Origin: Rufibacter tibetensis
GTDB lineage: Bacteria > Bacteroidota > Bacteroidia > Cytophagales > Hymenobacteraceae
Length of the DNA stretch: 64,000 nucleotides
Direction: 5' to 3'
Assembly (NCBI RefSeq): GCF_001310085.1
Contig: NZ_CP012643.1
Coordinates: 1,271,001-1,335,000, forward strand
The notes beneath the pieces are model-generated. The model searched no databases. It was not told where the DNA came from and saw nothing but the letters and a program-made list of their open reading frames with translations. Positions 1 to 8,107 of the stretch are shown here, in pieces; within the stretch, counting starts at the first letter, position 1, and each line of letters begins with the position of its first letter. The position numbers and the translations under genes were made by a program.

Positions 1-17
1 GTCTAAGCCACCACCGT

Positions 18-51
18 CTCAAGCCTGTTTTCTCCAAAACAGCCCCAAAAC
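18..51. repeat. Dispersed intergenic palindrome, copy 1
   Basis: The core is CTGTTTT (25-31), a 4-nt loop and AAAACAG (36-42), flanked by a CAAGC-type left end and a CCAAAAC right end. It matches the approximately 34-bp repeat found at many other intergenic sites in this window. It lies upstream of pheT. Confidence 0.7.
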
Positions 52-147
52 ACCTCTGCAAACAAGTTCTGCTACTGCATGGAGGCTTCAGACACACCCC
101 ATTCCATAAAAAATCATCCCTTTACGTCCATCTTCCCCAGTTTTTGG

Positions 148-155
148 TAATTTTG
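148..155 (+). promoter_or_regulatory. Candidate -7 element for pheT
   Basis: TAATTTTG fits the Bacteroidota -7 consensus TAnnTTTG and lies about 70 bp before the chosen pheT start. No clear TTTG -33 box is seen at the usual spacing, so this rests on the -7 element alone. Confidence 0.35.
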
Positions 156-225
156 AAAATTGCAGCCGCAGAACGGCTGGTAGGGGGCGGCGTTGCTGCA
201 CCTGTCACACCCTGAGATTAACACC

Positions 226-2640
226 ATGCGCATATCACTGGATTGGTTAAAGACTTTAATTGCTATAGATAAACCCGCCCAGGAAGTGGGCAAACTCCTC
301 ACAGATGCCGGTTTAGAGGTAGAAGGCATTGAAACTGTTGACGTAGTGACTGGCGGCCTGAAGGGGATGGTCATTGGAGAAGTGCTGACCTGTGCTAAAC
401 ACCCCGATGCCGACAAACTAAGCGTGACCACCGTGGATACCGGCGAAGGCGAGCCCAAGCACATTGTGTGCGGCGCGGCCAACGTAGCAGCGGGCCAGAA
501 AGTAGTCATTGCCACCGTAGGCGCCACTTTGTACCCAGACGGCGGCGAGCCTTTCCAGATCAAAAAATCAAAAATCAGGGGAGCCGTGTCTGAAGGCATG
601 ATCTGTGCCGAGGACGAAATAGGCTTGGGCACCGACCACTCCGGCATCATGGTGCTAGACACCAATCTACCCAACGGAACACCTGCCGCCCAGTACTTCG
701 GGTTGGCTTCTGACGAGGTGTTCGAGATTGGTTTGACGCCCAACCGCGCCGATGCCGCCTCTCACTTAGGCGTAGCACGTGACTTACAGGCTCTGCTCAA
801 AACCCCGTATCAACTGCCAGACTTAAGCAACTTCAAAGTAACCAACACCAACCTACCCATCTCTGTGGAGGTGGAAAACCTGGAGGCTTGCCCCCGTTAT
901 GCTGGCGTTACCCTTTCCGGGGTGAAAGTGCAGGAGTCGCCAAAGTGGTTGCAGCAGCGCTTACGGGCCATCGGGTTGTCGCCTATCAATAACGTGGTAG
1001 ACGTGACCAATTATGTGCTGCACGAATTAGGTCAGCCCCTGCACGCTTTTGATGCTGAAAAAATCAAAGGAAGTAAGATCATTGTAAAGAATGCCTCTGA
1101 AGGCGCGAAGTTCACCACCTTAGACAGCGTGGAGCGCACCTTACGCACCGAAGACCTTACCATCAGCAACGCTGAGGAACCGATGGTTTTGGCGGGTGTG
1201 TTCGGTGGTTTGCAGGCCGGCGTGACCGAGGCAACCCAAAACATCTTCCTGGAAAGCGCTTACTTCTCCCCAGCCGGCATCCGGAAAACGTCTCAGACGC
1301 ACGGCATCAAAACTGATTCATCGTTCCGTTTTGAGCGCGGCACTGACCCTAATATGGTGATCACGGCTTTGAAAAGAGCTGCTTTATTGATCCAGGAAAT
1401 AGCCGGCGGTACCATTTCTTCTGAGATTGTGGATGTGTATCCAACCCCAATTGAGCCCACCCAAATCCGGGTAAGCTACGCCCGTGTACACCAGTTGATC
1501 GGTCAGCACATCGGCGAAGCCAGAATCAAGGAGATCTTAACGGATCTGGGCATCAATATTCTAGAGGAAACCGCTGAGGGCTTGCTCCTGTCTATTCCGC
1601 CGCACAAGGTAGACGTAACCCGCGAGGCCGATGTGGTGGAAGAGGTATTGCGTATTTACGGCTACAACAACATTCACCTGAGCGAGAACCTGGCTGCGAG
1701 TTTCTTGGCCAAGTTCCCCAACCCTGATCCTGAGGTCATCACCAAACGCATCGCGGATGCCTTGGCAGCTAATGGGTTCTTAGAAACCATCACCAATTCG
1801 CTTACTAACTCCAACTACTACAAAGACGCGGAAGGTAACACGTCAGCTGAACTGGTACCTATTTTGAACTACAACTCTGAGGACCTGGATGCCATGCGCC
1901 TGACGCTGGTGTACTCTGGTTTGGAGGTACTGCGCCACAACATCAACCGCCGTCAGCGTGATCTGAAAGTATTTGAGATTGGAAAGGTGTACCGCAAAGA
2001 AGGCGAGAAATACAAAGAGAGCAACTACCTGGCTTTGTTCATGACGGGCAACCGCGCCGCCGAAAGCTGGCAACAGGCTACCGCCAAGGCTTCTTTCCAT
2101 GATTTGGCCGGACAGGTACAGAAGGTCCTGACCCTTTGCCGTCAGCCTAACTTAACCACCAAGCCTACAGAGCACCCGTACCTGTCAGGCGGCGTCACTT
2201 ACCAGAAAGGCGATGTTACGTTGGGTCACATCGGGTTGCTGAAAGATAGCGTGTGCAAGCAGGTAGACGTGAAGGAGCAAGTGTGGTTCGCTGAGCTAAA
2301 TTGGGATTATTTGCTGCGCAACTACAAAGAGAAGCTGGTGTTTGAGGAACTCTCCAAATTCCCGGAAGTGCGCCGCGACTTGTCTTTGGTGGTGGAAAAA
2401 TCCGTATCTTTTGACCAAATCAAACAGGTAGCCCAGCGCGTGGAGCGGAAACTCCTGCAGGATGTGAACGTGTTTGACGTGTACGAGGGAGATAAGATTG
2501 AAAGTGGCAAGAAAGCCATTGCCATCAGCTTTACCCTGCAAGACAAGAACCAAACACTTACTGACAAAGTGATTGATTCTACCATGAGCCGCTTGATGCA
2601 ACAGTTTGAGCACCAACTAGGAGCCGTAATCCGGAAGTAA
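226..2640 (+). CDS. pheT: Phenylalanine--tRNA ligase beta subunit
   Basis: This is the large beta subunit of the alpha2-beta2 enzyme that charges tRNA-Phe in the cytoplasm. The 804 residues match the usual bacterial length. The protein opens with MRISLDWLKTLI. An EMAP-type tRNA-binding domain follows at about residues 39-150, with LKGMVIGEVL and HPDADKLSV. The B3/B4 editing region is at about 200-370, B5 near 400-475, and the C-terminal anticodon-binding FDX-ACB domain covers the last roughly 95 residues (FPEVRRDLSLVV). An in-frame TTG at 193 would add 11 residues, but the ATG at 226 fits the family start. The alpha subunit gene is not in the window. The coiled-coil gene 2642-2938 begins 2 bp after the stop, so the two are probably co-transcribed. 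Confidence 0.97.
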   Translation: MRISLDWLKTLIAIDKPAQEVGKLLTDAGLEVEGIETVDVVTGGLKGMVIGEVLTCAKHPDADKLSVTTVDTGEGEPKHIVCGAANVAAGQKVVIATVGATLYPDGGEPFQIKKSKIRGAVSEGMICAEDEIGLGTDHSGIMVLDTNLPNGTPAAQYFGLASDEVFEIGLTPNRADAASHLGVARDLQALLKTPYQLPDLSNFKVTNTNLPISVEVENLEACPRYAGVTLSGVKVQESPKWLQQRLRAIGLSPINNVVDVTNYVLHELGQPLHAFDAEKIKGSKIIVKNASEGAKFTTLDSVERTLRTEDLTISNAEEPMVLAGVFGGLQAGVTEATQNIFLESAYFSPAGIRKTSQTHGIKTDSSFRFERGTDPNMVITALKRAALLIQEIAGGTISSEIVDVYPTPIEPTQIRVSYARVHQLIGQHIGEARIKEILTDLGINILEETAEGLLLSIPPHKVDVTREADVVEEVLRIYGYNNIHLSENLAASFLAKFPNPDPEVITKRIADALAANGFLETITNSLTNSNYYKDAEGNTSAELVPILNYNSEDLDAMRLTLVYSGLEVLRHNINRRQRDLKVFEIGKVYRKEGEKYKESNYLALFMTGNRAAESWQQATAKASFHDLAGQVQKVLTLCRQPNLTTKPTEHPYLSGGVTYQKGDVTLGHIGLLKDSVCKQVDVKEQVWFAELNWDYLLRNYKEKLVFEELSKFPEVRRDLSLVVEKSVSFDQIKQVAQRVERKLLQDVNVFDVYEGDKIESGKKAIAISFTLQDKNQTLTDKVIDSTMSRLMQQFEHQLGAVIRK

Positions 2641-2641
2641 G

Positions 2642-2938
2642 ATGTCTGACCAATCTACCCTTCAGCAGATCCAGTCCATTGAGGGCAAAGTGCGCCAGCT
2701 GGTACAACAGTACCAGGCCGGGCAAGAGCGGCTTCAGGCAGCCCACCAGGAAATAGCGCGCCTCCAGCAAGTGATTCAGGAAAAAGATGCTGAGATAAAA
2801 AATTTTCAGAATCAAGATAATATTAGTAAAATTGTACAAACCATAGCAGTAGACACTGCCAGTTCAACGGAGTTGAAGCTGAAAATAAACGAGTACTTGC
2901 GTGAAATTGACAAGTGTATCGCTTATTTAAGAGAATAG
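2642..2938 (+). CDS. Small coiled-coil protein between pheT and zapA
   Basis: This 98-residue soluble protein has no signal peptide. Residues about 5-60 are rich in Q, E, K and L with heptad-like spacing, as in a long coiled coil. A compact C-terminal part (residues about 60-98) contains LKLKINEYLREIDKCIAYL. It starts 2 bp after pheT, and zapA begins 177 bp further on. The small size, coiled coil and position beside zapA suggest a cell-division accessory protein of ZapB type, but that is inference from context only. I do not recognise a named domain. Confidence 0.75.
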   Translation: MSDQSTLQQIQSIEGKVRQLVQQYQAGQERLQAAHQEIARLQQVIQEKDAEIKNFQNQDNISKIVQTIAVDTASSTELKLKINEYLREIDKCIAYLRE

Positions 2939-3115
2939 AAGTACGGGTTGTCTGGTTGCGGTTGTTGTATGTTCTTTTTAAACGCGTGTTTACACGCTCT
3001 TATACCCATAATAGAACCTTAGGCTTGACATGCGGAATTTTTACTTTTTTATGACATCGCAGGGCAACCTTTCAACAAACAAACGCGCCACGGCAGCACT
3101 TAACAGCATCTGGAC

Positions 3116-3406
3116 ATGAGTGAGTTATCTATAAGAATCAAGATAGCCGACCGCGAATATCCAATGCGGGTAAACGAGGACGAGGAAGAAAGGCTGCGGC
3201 AAGCCGGAAAATACCTGAACGAGCGCCTGAGAATGTTCAGGGAAGAGTTCGGGATTCATGACAAGCAGGATCTGCTGGCCATGATTGCGCTGGAAACCGC
3301 TGCTGACAAGATAAAAACGGAAGACGCCGCCGTAGAAACCCAACTATCGTTGGAAGAAAAACTTTCTTCTTTAAACCAATTGCTCTCTTCTCTGCAGCTC
3401 GGATAA
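3116..3406 (+). CDS. zapA: Cell division protein ZapA
   Basis: ZapA binds and cross-links FtsZ filaments at the division ring in the cytoplasm. The 96 residues are the expected length. The N-terminal beta-rich head begins MSELSIRIKIADREYPMRV, followed by the DEEERLRQAGKYLNERL helix and a C-terminal coiled coil (AAVETQLSLEEKLSSLNQLL). It sits between the coiled-coil protein and rny, an order I recognise from other Bacteroidota. The upstream 177-bp gap lacks an obvious terminator, so read-through from pheT is possible. Confidence 0.9.
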   Translation: MSELSIRIKIADREYPMRVNEDEEERLRQAGKYLNERLRMFREEFGIHDKQDLLAMIALETAADKIKTEDAAVETQLSLEEKLSSLNQLLSSLQLG

Positions 3407-3475
3407 TCAACCGTCCGCTCCGCCCCTGATTGGCTCAGTGTCATTGCTATAACGTAACCCTTTAAAGTTATAGTC

Positions 3476-5068
3476 ATGACTATTTATATCATTTTAGCTG
3501 CGGTAGTAGGCGCCGGAATAGGCTTCTACGTGGGCCGTGTGCTTCTCCTGAAGCTCTTCAAAGAGCAGGAAGAACAGGCAACAGAACGTGCCAAACTCAT
3601 CATCCGTGAGGCGGAGGTTAAGGCTGAAACCCAGAAAAAGGACAAGATGCTGGAAGCCAAGGAGCATTTCCTGAAGCTGAAGGTAGAGCATGAGGAAGAA
3701 TCCAACCGCAAGAAAAACATCATTCTCCAGAACGAGAACAAGGTAAAGCAGCGTGAGCAGCAGGTAACCAAGCAACTGGAAGATTTAAAGCGGAAAGAGC
3801 AGGAGAATGATGTTCTCAAAGACAAACTGAACCAGCAACTGGAAGGCTTTAACAAGCGCAAAGAAGACTTGGAGGCCCAGTTCCGCGATAAGCAAGCCAA
3901 AGTAGAGCAAGATCACCACGAAATCCTGAGCCGTTTGGAGCGTATCGCTAACCTGAGCGCCGAGGAAGCCCGCGAGCAATTGGTAGAGAACCTCAAGTCT
4001 GAAGCCTCTACCCGCGCCTCTTCTTACATCAAAGACATTGTGGCCGAGGCCAAACTCACCGCTACCAAAGAAGCCAAGAAGGTAGTGATTGAGACCATCC
4101 AGCGCACTGCCGCTGAGCACGCCATTGAGAACTGCGTGTCTATCTTCAACATTGAGTCTGACGATATCAAAGGCAAGATCATCGGTCGTGAAGGACGTAA
4201 CATCCGTGCTCTGGAAGCTGCCACTGGCGTAGAGATCATCGTAGACGACACTCCTGAAGCCATCATTATTTCTGGTTTTGACCCGGTTCGCCGCGAGATT
4301 GCCCGTCTTTCTTTGCACCGCCTGGTAGCCGATGGTCGTATTCACCCGGCCCGTATTGAGGAAGTGGTGTCTAAGACGAAGAAAAGCATTGAAGACGAGA
4401 TTGTAGAAATTGGTGAGCGTACCGCCATTGATTTAGGAATCCATGGTTTGCACCCTGAGTTGATCAAGATGGTAGGCCGCATGCGCTTTAGATCATCTTA
4501 CGGTCAGAACCTGCTGCAACACTCCCGTGAGGTAGCCAACCTTTGCGCCACTATGGCCGCTGAACTTGGCTTGAACGTGAAGCACGCCAAACGTGCCGGT
4601 CTGCTCCACGACATCGGGAAAGTTACCACTGAGGAACCAGAATTGCCGCACGCCATTATTGGTATGCAGTTGGCCCAGCAGTACAAAGAGCACCCAGACG
4701 TATGCAACGCCATCGGTGCTCACCACGACGAGATTGAGATGACGGCCATGATTTCTCCCATCATCCAGTCATGTGATGCTATCTCCGGCTCCCGCCCTGG
4801 TGCCCGTCGCGAGATCATGGAGTCGTACATCAAGCGTTTGAAAGAACTGGAAGAAACTGCCCACTCATTTGAAGGCGTAAATCAGTGTTATGCCATCCAG
4901 GCAGGCCGTGAGCTTCGTGTCATGGTAGACGCTGACAACGTAACCGATGAGCGCGCTTCACAGCTTTCCTTCGATATCTCTCAGAAGATTGAAAAAGAGA
5001 TGCAATACCCTGGCCAGATCAAAATCACAGTTATCCGGGAAATGCGTTCTGTGTCTTACGCGAAGTAG
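3476..5068 (+). CDS. rny: Ribonuclease Y
   Basis: RNase Y is a membrane-anchored endoribonuclease that starts mRNA decay. The 530 residues show its standard layout. A single N-terminal membrane helix ([18 protein letters not shown]) is followed by a long charged coiled coil to about residue 200. A KH domain carries [10 protein letters not shown] at about 233-242. An HD phosphohydrolase domain has LLHDIGK with the metal-binding His-Asp at 378-379 and a later GAHHDEIE motif. The gene ends about 65 bp before a strong bidirectional hairpin terminator. It lies 69 bp after zapA and is probably in the same transcript. Confidence 0.96.
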   Translation: MTIYIILAAVVGAGIGFYVGRVLLLKLFKEQEEQATERAKLIIREAEVKAETQKKDKMLEAKEHFLKLKVEHEEESNRKKNIILQNENKVKQREQQVTKQLEDLKRKEQENDVLKDKLNQQLEGFNKRKEDLEAQFRDKQAKVEQDHHEILSRLERIANLSAEEAREQLVENLKSEASTRASSYIKDIVAEAKLTATKEAKKVVIETIQRTAAEHAIENCVSIFNIESDDIKGKIIGREGRNIRALEAATGVEIIVDDTPEAIIISGFDPVRREIARLSLHRLVADGRIHPARIEEVVSKTKKSIEDEIVEIGERTAIDLGIHGLHPELIKMVGRMRFRSSYGQNLLQHSREVANLCATMAAELGLNVKHAKRAGLLHDIGKVTTEEPELPHAIIGMQLAQQYKEHPDVCNAIGAHHDEIEMTAMISPIIQSCDAISGSRPGARREIMESYIKRLKELEETAHSFEGVNQCYAIQAGRELRVMVDADNVTDERASQLSFDISQKIEKEMQYPGQIKITVIREMRSVSYAK

Positions 5069-5132
5069 GACATTAAATTTTAGACGCTAGAAGTTAGACT
5101 CCTGTATTGGAGCTGATTTATAGAAATAACGT

Positions 5133-5168
5133 AAAAAGGCCCTCTACTAAAAAGTAGAGGGCCTTTTT
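5133..5168. terminator. Strong bidirectional terminator after rny
   Basis: A perfect 16-bp stem (5133-5148 with 5153-5168) has an AAAA loop and a GGCCCTCTACT core flanked by A5 and T5. The symmetry lets it end both rny on the plus strand and the leftward stress-gene run on the minus strand. Confidence 0.92.
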
Positions 5169-5249
5169 CATGGAGGGGCAATCCCTTGTATTCGTTAATA
5201 ACAGGGCAACCACAAGGCATTGCTGCTCATTTACTTATACTTTTCCTTC

Positions 5250-5627
5250 CTACGATTTGGCCAGATTTCTGGAAAACACTCCTGAAATGTTCTTCATCAT
5301 AATCGCTCTGGAAATAGTGGGTCCGCCCCAAACCAAGATCTCAGTGCAGAGACCGGCAGCGTTAAACCGAAGCGCCAGCACCGCACTGTAGACCACGCTT
5401 TCTGCAGAACCCCAGGTGCCTTCCAGTTGAGCATAACCAACTTCTCCCTGTACGCCAATCAGCTGGTAAGATAAGTTGGCGTATATGCCCAGGAACGCAT
5501 CATAATGCTGCTGAATCCTGGCCGACCCGAAGATGGGCGAGGCAAAAGGTGATTCCAGCATCCTGACTTCCGGCGAAAATAACTGCTGCAAGGCCGCACG
5601 GTCGTTCTCATTTAAAGCCGTTTGCAT
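5250..5627 (-). CDS. SnoaL/NTF2-like small protein
   Basis: This 125-residue protein has the layout of the SnoaL/NTF2-like fold, a cone-shaped alpha+beta barrel used by polyketide cyclases, isomerases and many uncharacterised proteins. The N-terminal helix MQTALNENDRAALQQLFSPE is followed by a short region with PIFGSARIQQHYDAFLGIYA and antiparallel strands (VYSAVLALRFNAAG). The substrate is unknown. Its start lies 33 bp after the VOC gene, and it is the last gene before the rny terminator, so it is probably the distal gene of the dps-ahpC-ahpD run. A link to peroxide stress is inferred from position only. Confidence 0.7.
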   Translation of the reverse strand: MQTALNENDRAALQQLFSPEVRMLESPFASPIFGSARIQQHYDAFLGIYANLSYQLIGVQGEVGYAQLEGTWGSAESVVYSAVLALRFNAAGLCTEILVWGGPTISRAIMMKNISGVFSRNLAKS

Positions 5628-5659
5628 GGCGTCTAACCAAGCCGTGAGGTAAACGTGCG

Positions 5660-6049
5660 TCAGGAAATGCTTGTGCTTGCTCTCTGGTAACCCCGGCTTT
5701 GACCCGCGTAATACAAGCAGATGAGGTTACCCGAAGGATCACGTAAATACGCTTCCCGCCAGCCCCATGGCTTGTCTTTGAGATCTTGCTCAAACACATA
5801 GCCATGCGCTTTCTGGGATGACACGGCATGGTCTACCTGAGCGCACTCAAAGTAAACGGTAGTAGTAGAAGGTTGAAAAGTACCCTCCCGGTGCAAATGT
5901 ACCGAGAAAGTGGAAAGCCCGTCAGGACATACGAAACGGGCGTAATGTGGGCTATGCACAATCAGGTGGAGGCCTAGCCCTTTATAAAAAGCAACCGCTT
6001 CCGACACATGGTGCACAGAAACGGTTACCTGGTTTAATGCCAAACTCAT
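5660..6049 (-). CDS. VOC (glyoxalase/bleomycin-resistance) family protein
   Basis: The 129 residues form two beta-alpha-beta-beta-beta units of the vicinal oxygen chelate fold. The first opens with LNQVTVSVHHVSEAVAFYKG. The second contains FECAQVDHAVSSQKAHG and closes with LRDPSGNLICLYYAG, a typical VOC ending in which the metal-binding Glu position is replaced by Cys or Leu in this reading. The reaction is unknown. It starts 20 bp after ahpD and precedes the SnoaL-like gene, so it is probably co-transcribed with the peroxide genes. The C-terminus after YYAG (QSRGYQRASTSIS) is not conserved in a way I recognise. Confidence 0.82.
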   Translation of the reverse strand: MSLALNQVTVSVHHVSEAVAFYKGLGLHLIVHSPHYARFVCPDGLSTFSVHLHREGTFQPSTTTVYFECAQVDHAVSSQKAHGYVFEQDLKDKPWGWREAYLRDPSGNLICLYYAGQSRGYQRASTSIS

Positions 6050-6068
6050 TGCTGAGAATTAAGAATAA

Positions 6069-6653
6069 CTAACGAATGACCTTGCTCACGCCCACCACTA
6101 CGGCGGCAATGCGCACGGCATCAAAAATACGCTGCTCAGAAGCACCCAGCTTGCGTACGCTTTCCTCATGCGAGGTCACGCAACGCTCACAGCCATTGAT
6201 GGCAGAGATAGCCAGACTCACCAGCTCAAAGAATTCTTTGCCGGTCACGGGGTTCATCATGATGTTCATCTTCACTTTAGCGGGCGCTGACTCATAGAAA
6301 TCAGTGTGCATGAAGTGCTTGAACCGGTACAGAATATTGTTAGTGCTTAGCAAAGAGGTCACGGCAACCGCCTCAGCTAACTCAGCATCAGTAGCTCCGT
6401 GAGAAGCTGCCAAAGCTCTGAACGACTCGATCAAAGTGTTGTTTTCCTCGTTCACCGCCGCAGATAAGGCAATCAGGTACGCTTCTATGGACGTCACGTT
6501 CTCTGACTGCAGAGCGGTTTTCAAATTGATGCGCAGGTCCTTCAGGTATTTGGAGTCGCCTTGCACCAGCTGGTCCAGGCGTGCGAAATCTTGGCCTGAA
6601 AGACCTAAGTCCTTCAGGAAATCTTGTTGGGTTTCTTGGATGACAGAAAGCAT
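6069..6653 (-). CDS. ahpD: Alkylhydroperoxidase AhpD-family protein
   Basis: AhpD proteins are thiol-disulfide partners that reduce AhpC, and some have weak peroxidase activity. The 194-residue product has the full catalytic signature: Glu143, then 11 residues, then Cys155-x-x-Cys158 and His162 (CERCVTSHEE). The Glu-to-Cys spacing equals that of the mycobacterial enzyme. The reading frame is open upstream to 6812, but the ATG at 6653 (MLSVIQETQQDFL) begins the conserved part. It lies 159 bp after ahpC, supporting an AhpC/AhpD pair instead of the AhpC/AhpF pair common in other Bacteroidota. Confidence 0.92.
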   Translation of the reverse strand: MLSVIQETQQDFLKDLGLSGQDFARLDQLVQGDSKYLKDLRINLKTALQSENVTSIEAYLIALSAAVNEENNTLIESFRALAASHGATDAELAEAVAVTSLLSTNNILYRFKHFMHTDFYESAPAKVKMNIMMNPVTGKEFFELVSLAISAINGCERCVTSHEESVRKLGASEQRIFDAVRIAAVVVGVSKVIR

Positions 6654-6812
6654 GGAAATATATAGATAGGAAGGTGCTGGAGCAGCGGCTGTACAGAAAG
6701 CGCGCCCGGTCAGGCACCTTTTGAAAAGAAGAATAGAAACAGAAGCTTTGGGGACCGGTAAGTAACAGATTTTACCTTCCGGCCCTCCGCAGCCTTCCTG
6801 TATAAAAAACAA

Positions 6813-7370
6813 TTAAACGGCTAAGGTAGCTTCGCCTTTTTTCCAGTTACAAGGGCACAACTCATCGGTTTGCAGGGCGTCAAGCACGCGCAGCACTTCG
6901 GCTACGTTACGACCCACGCTTAATCCGTTCACGCTCACCCATTGGATGATGCCTTGCGGATCTACGATGAACGTTACCCGGTATGCCACGCGCTCTTCAG
7001 CATCCAGAATGCCCAGTTCTTCGGCTAAGGACTTGGAAGTATCGGCTAACATTGGTAAGCGTAAGCCACGCAGGTCATCGTGATCGCGGCGCCAGGCAGC
7101 GTGCACAAACTCAGAATCAGTGGAGGCGCCAATCAGTTGGCAGTCGCGGTCGCGGAACTCATCATAGTTCTTGTTGAACTCCGCGATCTCCGTTGGACAA
7201 ACGAAAGTAAAGTCTTTGGGCCACCAGAACATAACCAGCCACTGGTCGTTGTCGCGGTGTTCCTGGTGGGTGATGGTTCTAAACTCTTGGTCTCTCTCTA
7301 AAGAAACAACAGCTTTTTTGGAAAAGGCAGGGAATTCTGCCCCAACAGATAGTACTCGGTTTTGTGACAT
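6813..7370 (-). CDS. ahpC: Peroxiredoxin, mycobacterial-type AhpC
   Basis: This 185-residue 2-Cys peroxiredoxin reduces hydrogen peroxide and organic hydroperoxides in the cytoplasm. The peroxidatic Cys58 is in the FTFVCPTE motif. The C-terminus holds Cys172-Pro-Cys174 in DELCPCNWKKGE, resembling the double resolving-cysteine tail of Mycobacterium tuberculosis AhpC, which is reduced by AhpD. The ahpD gene lies immediately downstream, which fits. dps ends 59 bp upstream with no terminator between them, so one transcript under the OxyR site at about 8.0 kb is likely. Confidence 0.95.
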   Translation of the reverse strand: MSQNRVLSVGAEFPAFSKKAVVSLERDQEFRTITHQEHRDNDQWLVMFWWPKDFTFVCPTEIAEFNKNYDEFRDRDCQLIGASTDSEFVHAAWRRDHDDLRGLRLPMLADTSKSLAEELGILDAEERVAYRVTFIVDPQGIIQWVSVNGLSVGRNVAEVLRVLDALQTDELCPCNWKKGEATLAV

Positions 7371-7429
7371 GGTATATGTAAAGGTTAAAAGAAAATAAAG
7401 GGTTGTAGTAGTGTCTTAAGAGCGGCGGA

Positions 7430-7906
7430 TTAGGAACCTTGAAAGGCGTTCAGCATCCAAAGGTTTTTTTCCAGGGTATTCAGGTTATCGCTGATCAGCC
7501 CTTGGGTACCTTCATCGTCCAGTTCAGCGGCCAAGGCCAACACCTCACGCTCCAGGTGGATGATTTGCCCGATGTTCTCCACGGTGGCTGCCACGGTGTC
7601 TACGTCTGAAGTAAGGCCTTTTCTTTCCTGCACTCTGGACGTGGCCAGGAAATCAGAAAAGCTGTGCATGGGCACGTGGCGTAAGGTTAGGATACGCTCG
7701 GCAATCTCATCAATGGTTTCAAAGGCCTCGGTGTACAGTTCCTCAAACTTGGCATGTAGCGCGAAGAAGTTTCCGCCTTTAATGTTCCAGTGAAAGGCCC
7801 GCAGATTTTGGTAATACACGTGATAGTTGGCCAGTAACTCATTCAGTTTAACAGCCAGGTCTTTGGTATCTCTGCGTTCCAGTCCTAATTCGTTGTGTGA
7901 TTCCAT
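7430..7906 (-). CDS. dps: Dps ferritin-like DNA-protection protein
   Basis: Dps forms a 12-subunit shell that oxidises and stores iron using peroxide and protects DNA. The 158 residues carry the ferroxidase ligands at the canonical spacing: His39 (AFHWNIKG), His51, Asp66 and Glu70 (FETIDEIAE). It is the first gene of the leftward run and is divergent from oxyR with a 201-bp shared region. A candidate promoter and the OxyR operator lie upstream, so peroxide induction through OxyR is expected. Confidence 0.95.
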   Translation of the reverse strand: MESHNELGLERRDTKDLAVKLNELLANYHVYYQNLRAFHWNIKGGNFFALHAKFEELYTEAFETIDEIAERILTLRHVPMHSFSDFLATSRVQERKGLTSDVDTVAATVENIGQIIHLEREVLALAAELDDEGTQGLISDNLNTLEKNLWMLNAFQGS

Positions 7907-7954
7907 AGTAATGTAAGTGGTTAGAAAAATGTATTGTTCTGACTAACCATACGG

Positions 7955-7986
7955 CAAAGGTGTACTAAACGATTTTATAGTTCAAA
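7955..7986 (-). promoter_or_regulatory. Candidate dps promoter
   Basis: On the minus strand TTTG (7986-7983), a 20-bp spacer and CACCTTTG (7962-7955) resemble the Bacteroidota -33/-7 pair, with one mismatch in TAnnTTTG. The -33 box touches the end of the OxyR operator, as expected for an activator binding next to RNA polymerase. Confidence 0.5.
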
Positions 7987-8021
7987 TTGATAATACCTAT
8001 ATCTATATAGATACTACCTAT
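7986..8021. promoter_or_regulatory. OxyR operator between dps and oxyR
   Basis: The right half, 8007-8021, matches all 11 defined positions of the E. coli OxyR half-site ATAGnTnnnAnCTAT. The left half, 7986-8000 (ATTGATAATACCTAT), matches 10 of 11. The halves are separated by 6 bp instead of the canonical 7. The site touches the candidate dps -33 box on one side and the oxyR -7 element on the other, so it can control both genes. Confidence 0.75.
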
Positions 8022-8029
8022 TATCTTTG
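8022..8029 (+). promoter_or_regulatory. Candidate -7 element of oxyR
   Basis: TATCTTTG matches TAnnTTTG and begins at the base after the OxyR operator. No TTTG lies at normal -33 spacing, so activator contact or autorepression may replace it. The predicted leader is about 70 nt. Confidence 0.5.
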
Positions 8030-8049
8030 CAACATCACGCACCTACTGC

Positions 8050-8082
8050 TTAAGCCCTCTTCTGCTGAAAACAGGCTATAAA
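8050..8082. repeat. Degenerate copy of the dispersed palindrome
   Basis: Outer arms TTAAGCC and GGCTATAA and the right core GAAAACAG are kept, but the left CTGTTTT core has decayed. It lies in the oxyR leader region. Confidence 0.4.
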
Positions 8083-8107
8083 CAGCTACTCAATACCTTA
8101 GACAACC

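Noticed and set aside
193-225. TTG start for pheT 11 codons upstream
   Set aside because: The family N-terminus begins MRISLDWL at the ATG at 226, and the extra residues resemble nothing conserved.
3407-3475. 6S RNA between zapA and rny
   Set aside because: I recall 6S RNA near zapA in other bacteria, but only 69 bp separate these genes and no long bulged hairpin is visible. The 177-bp gap before zapA also lacks a clear 6S fold.
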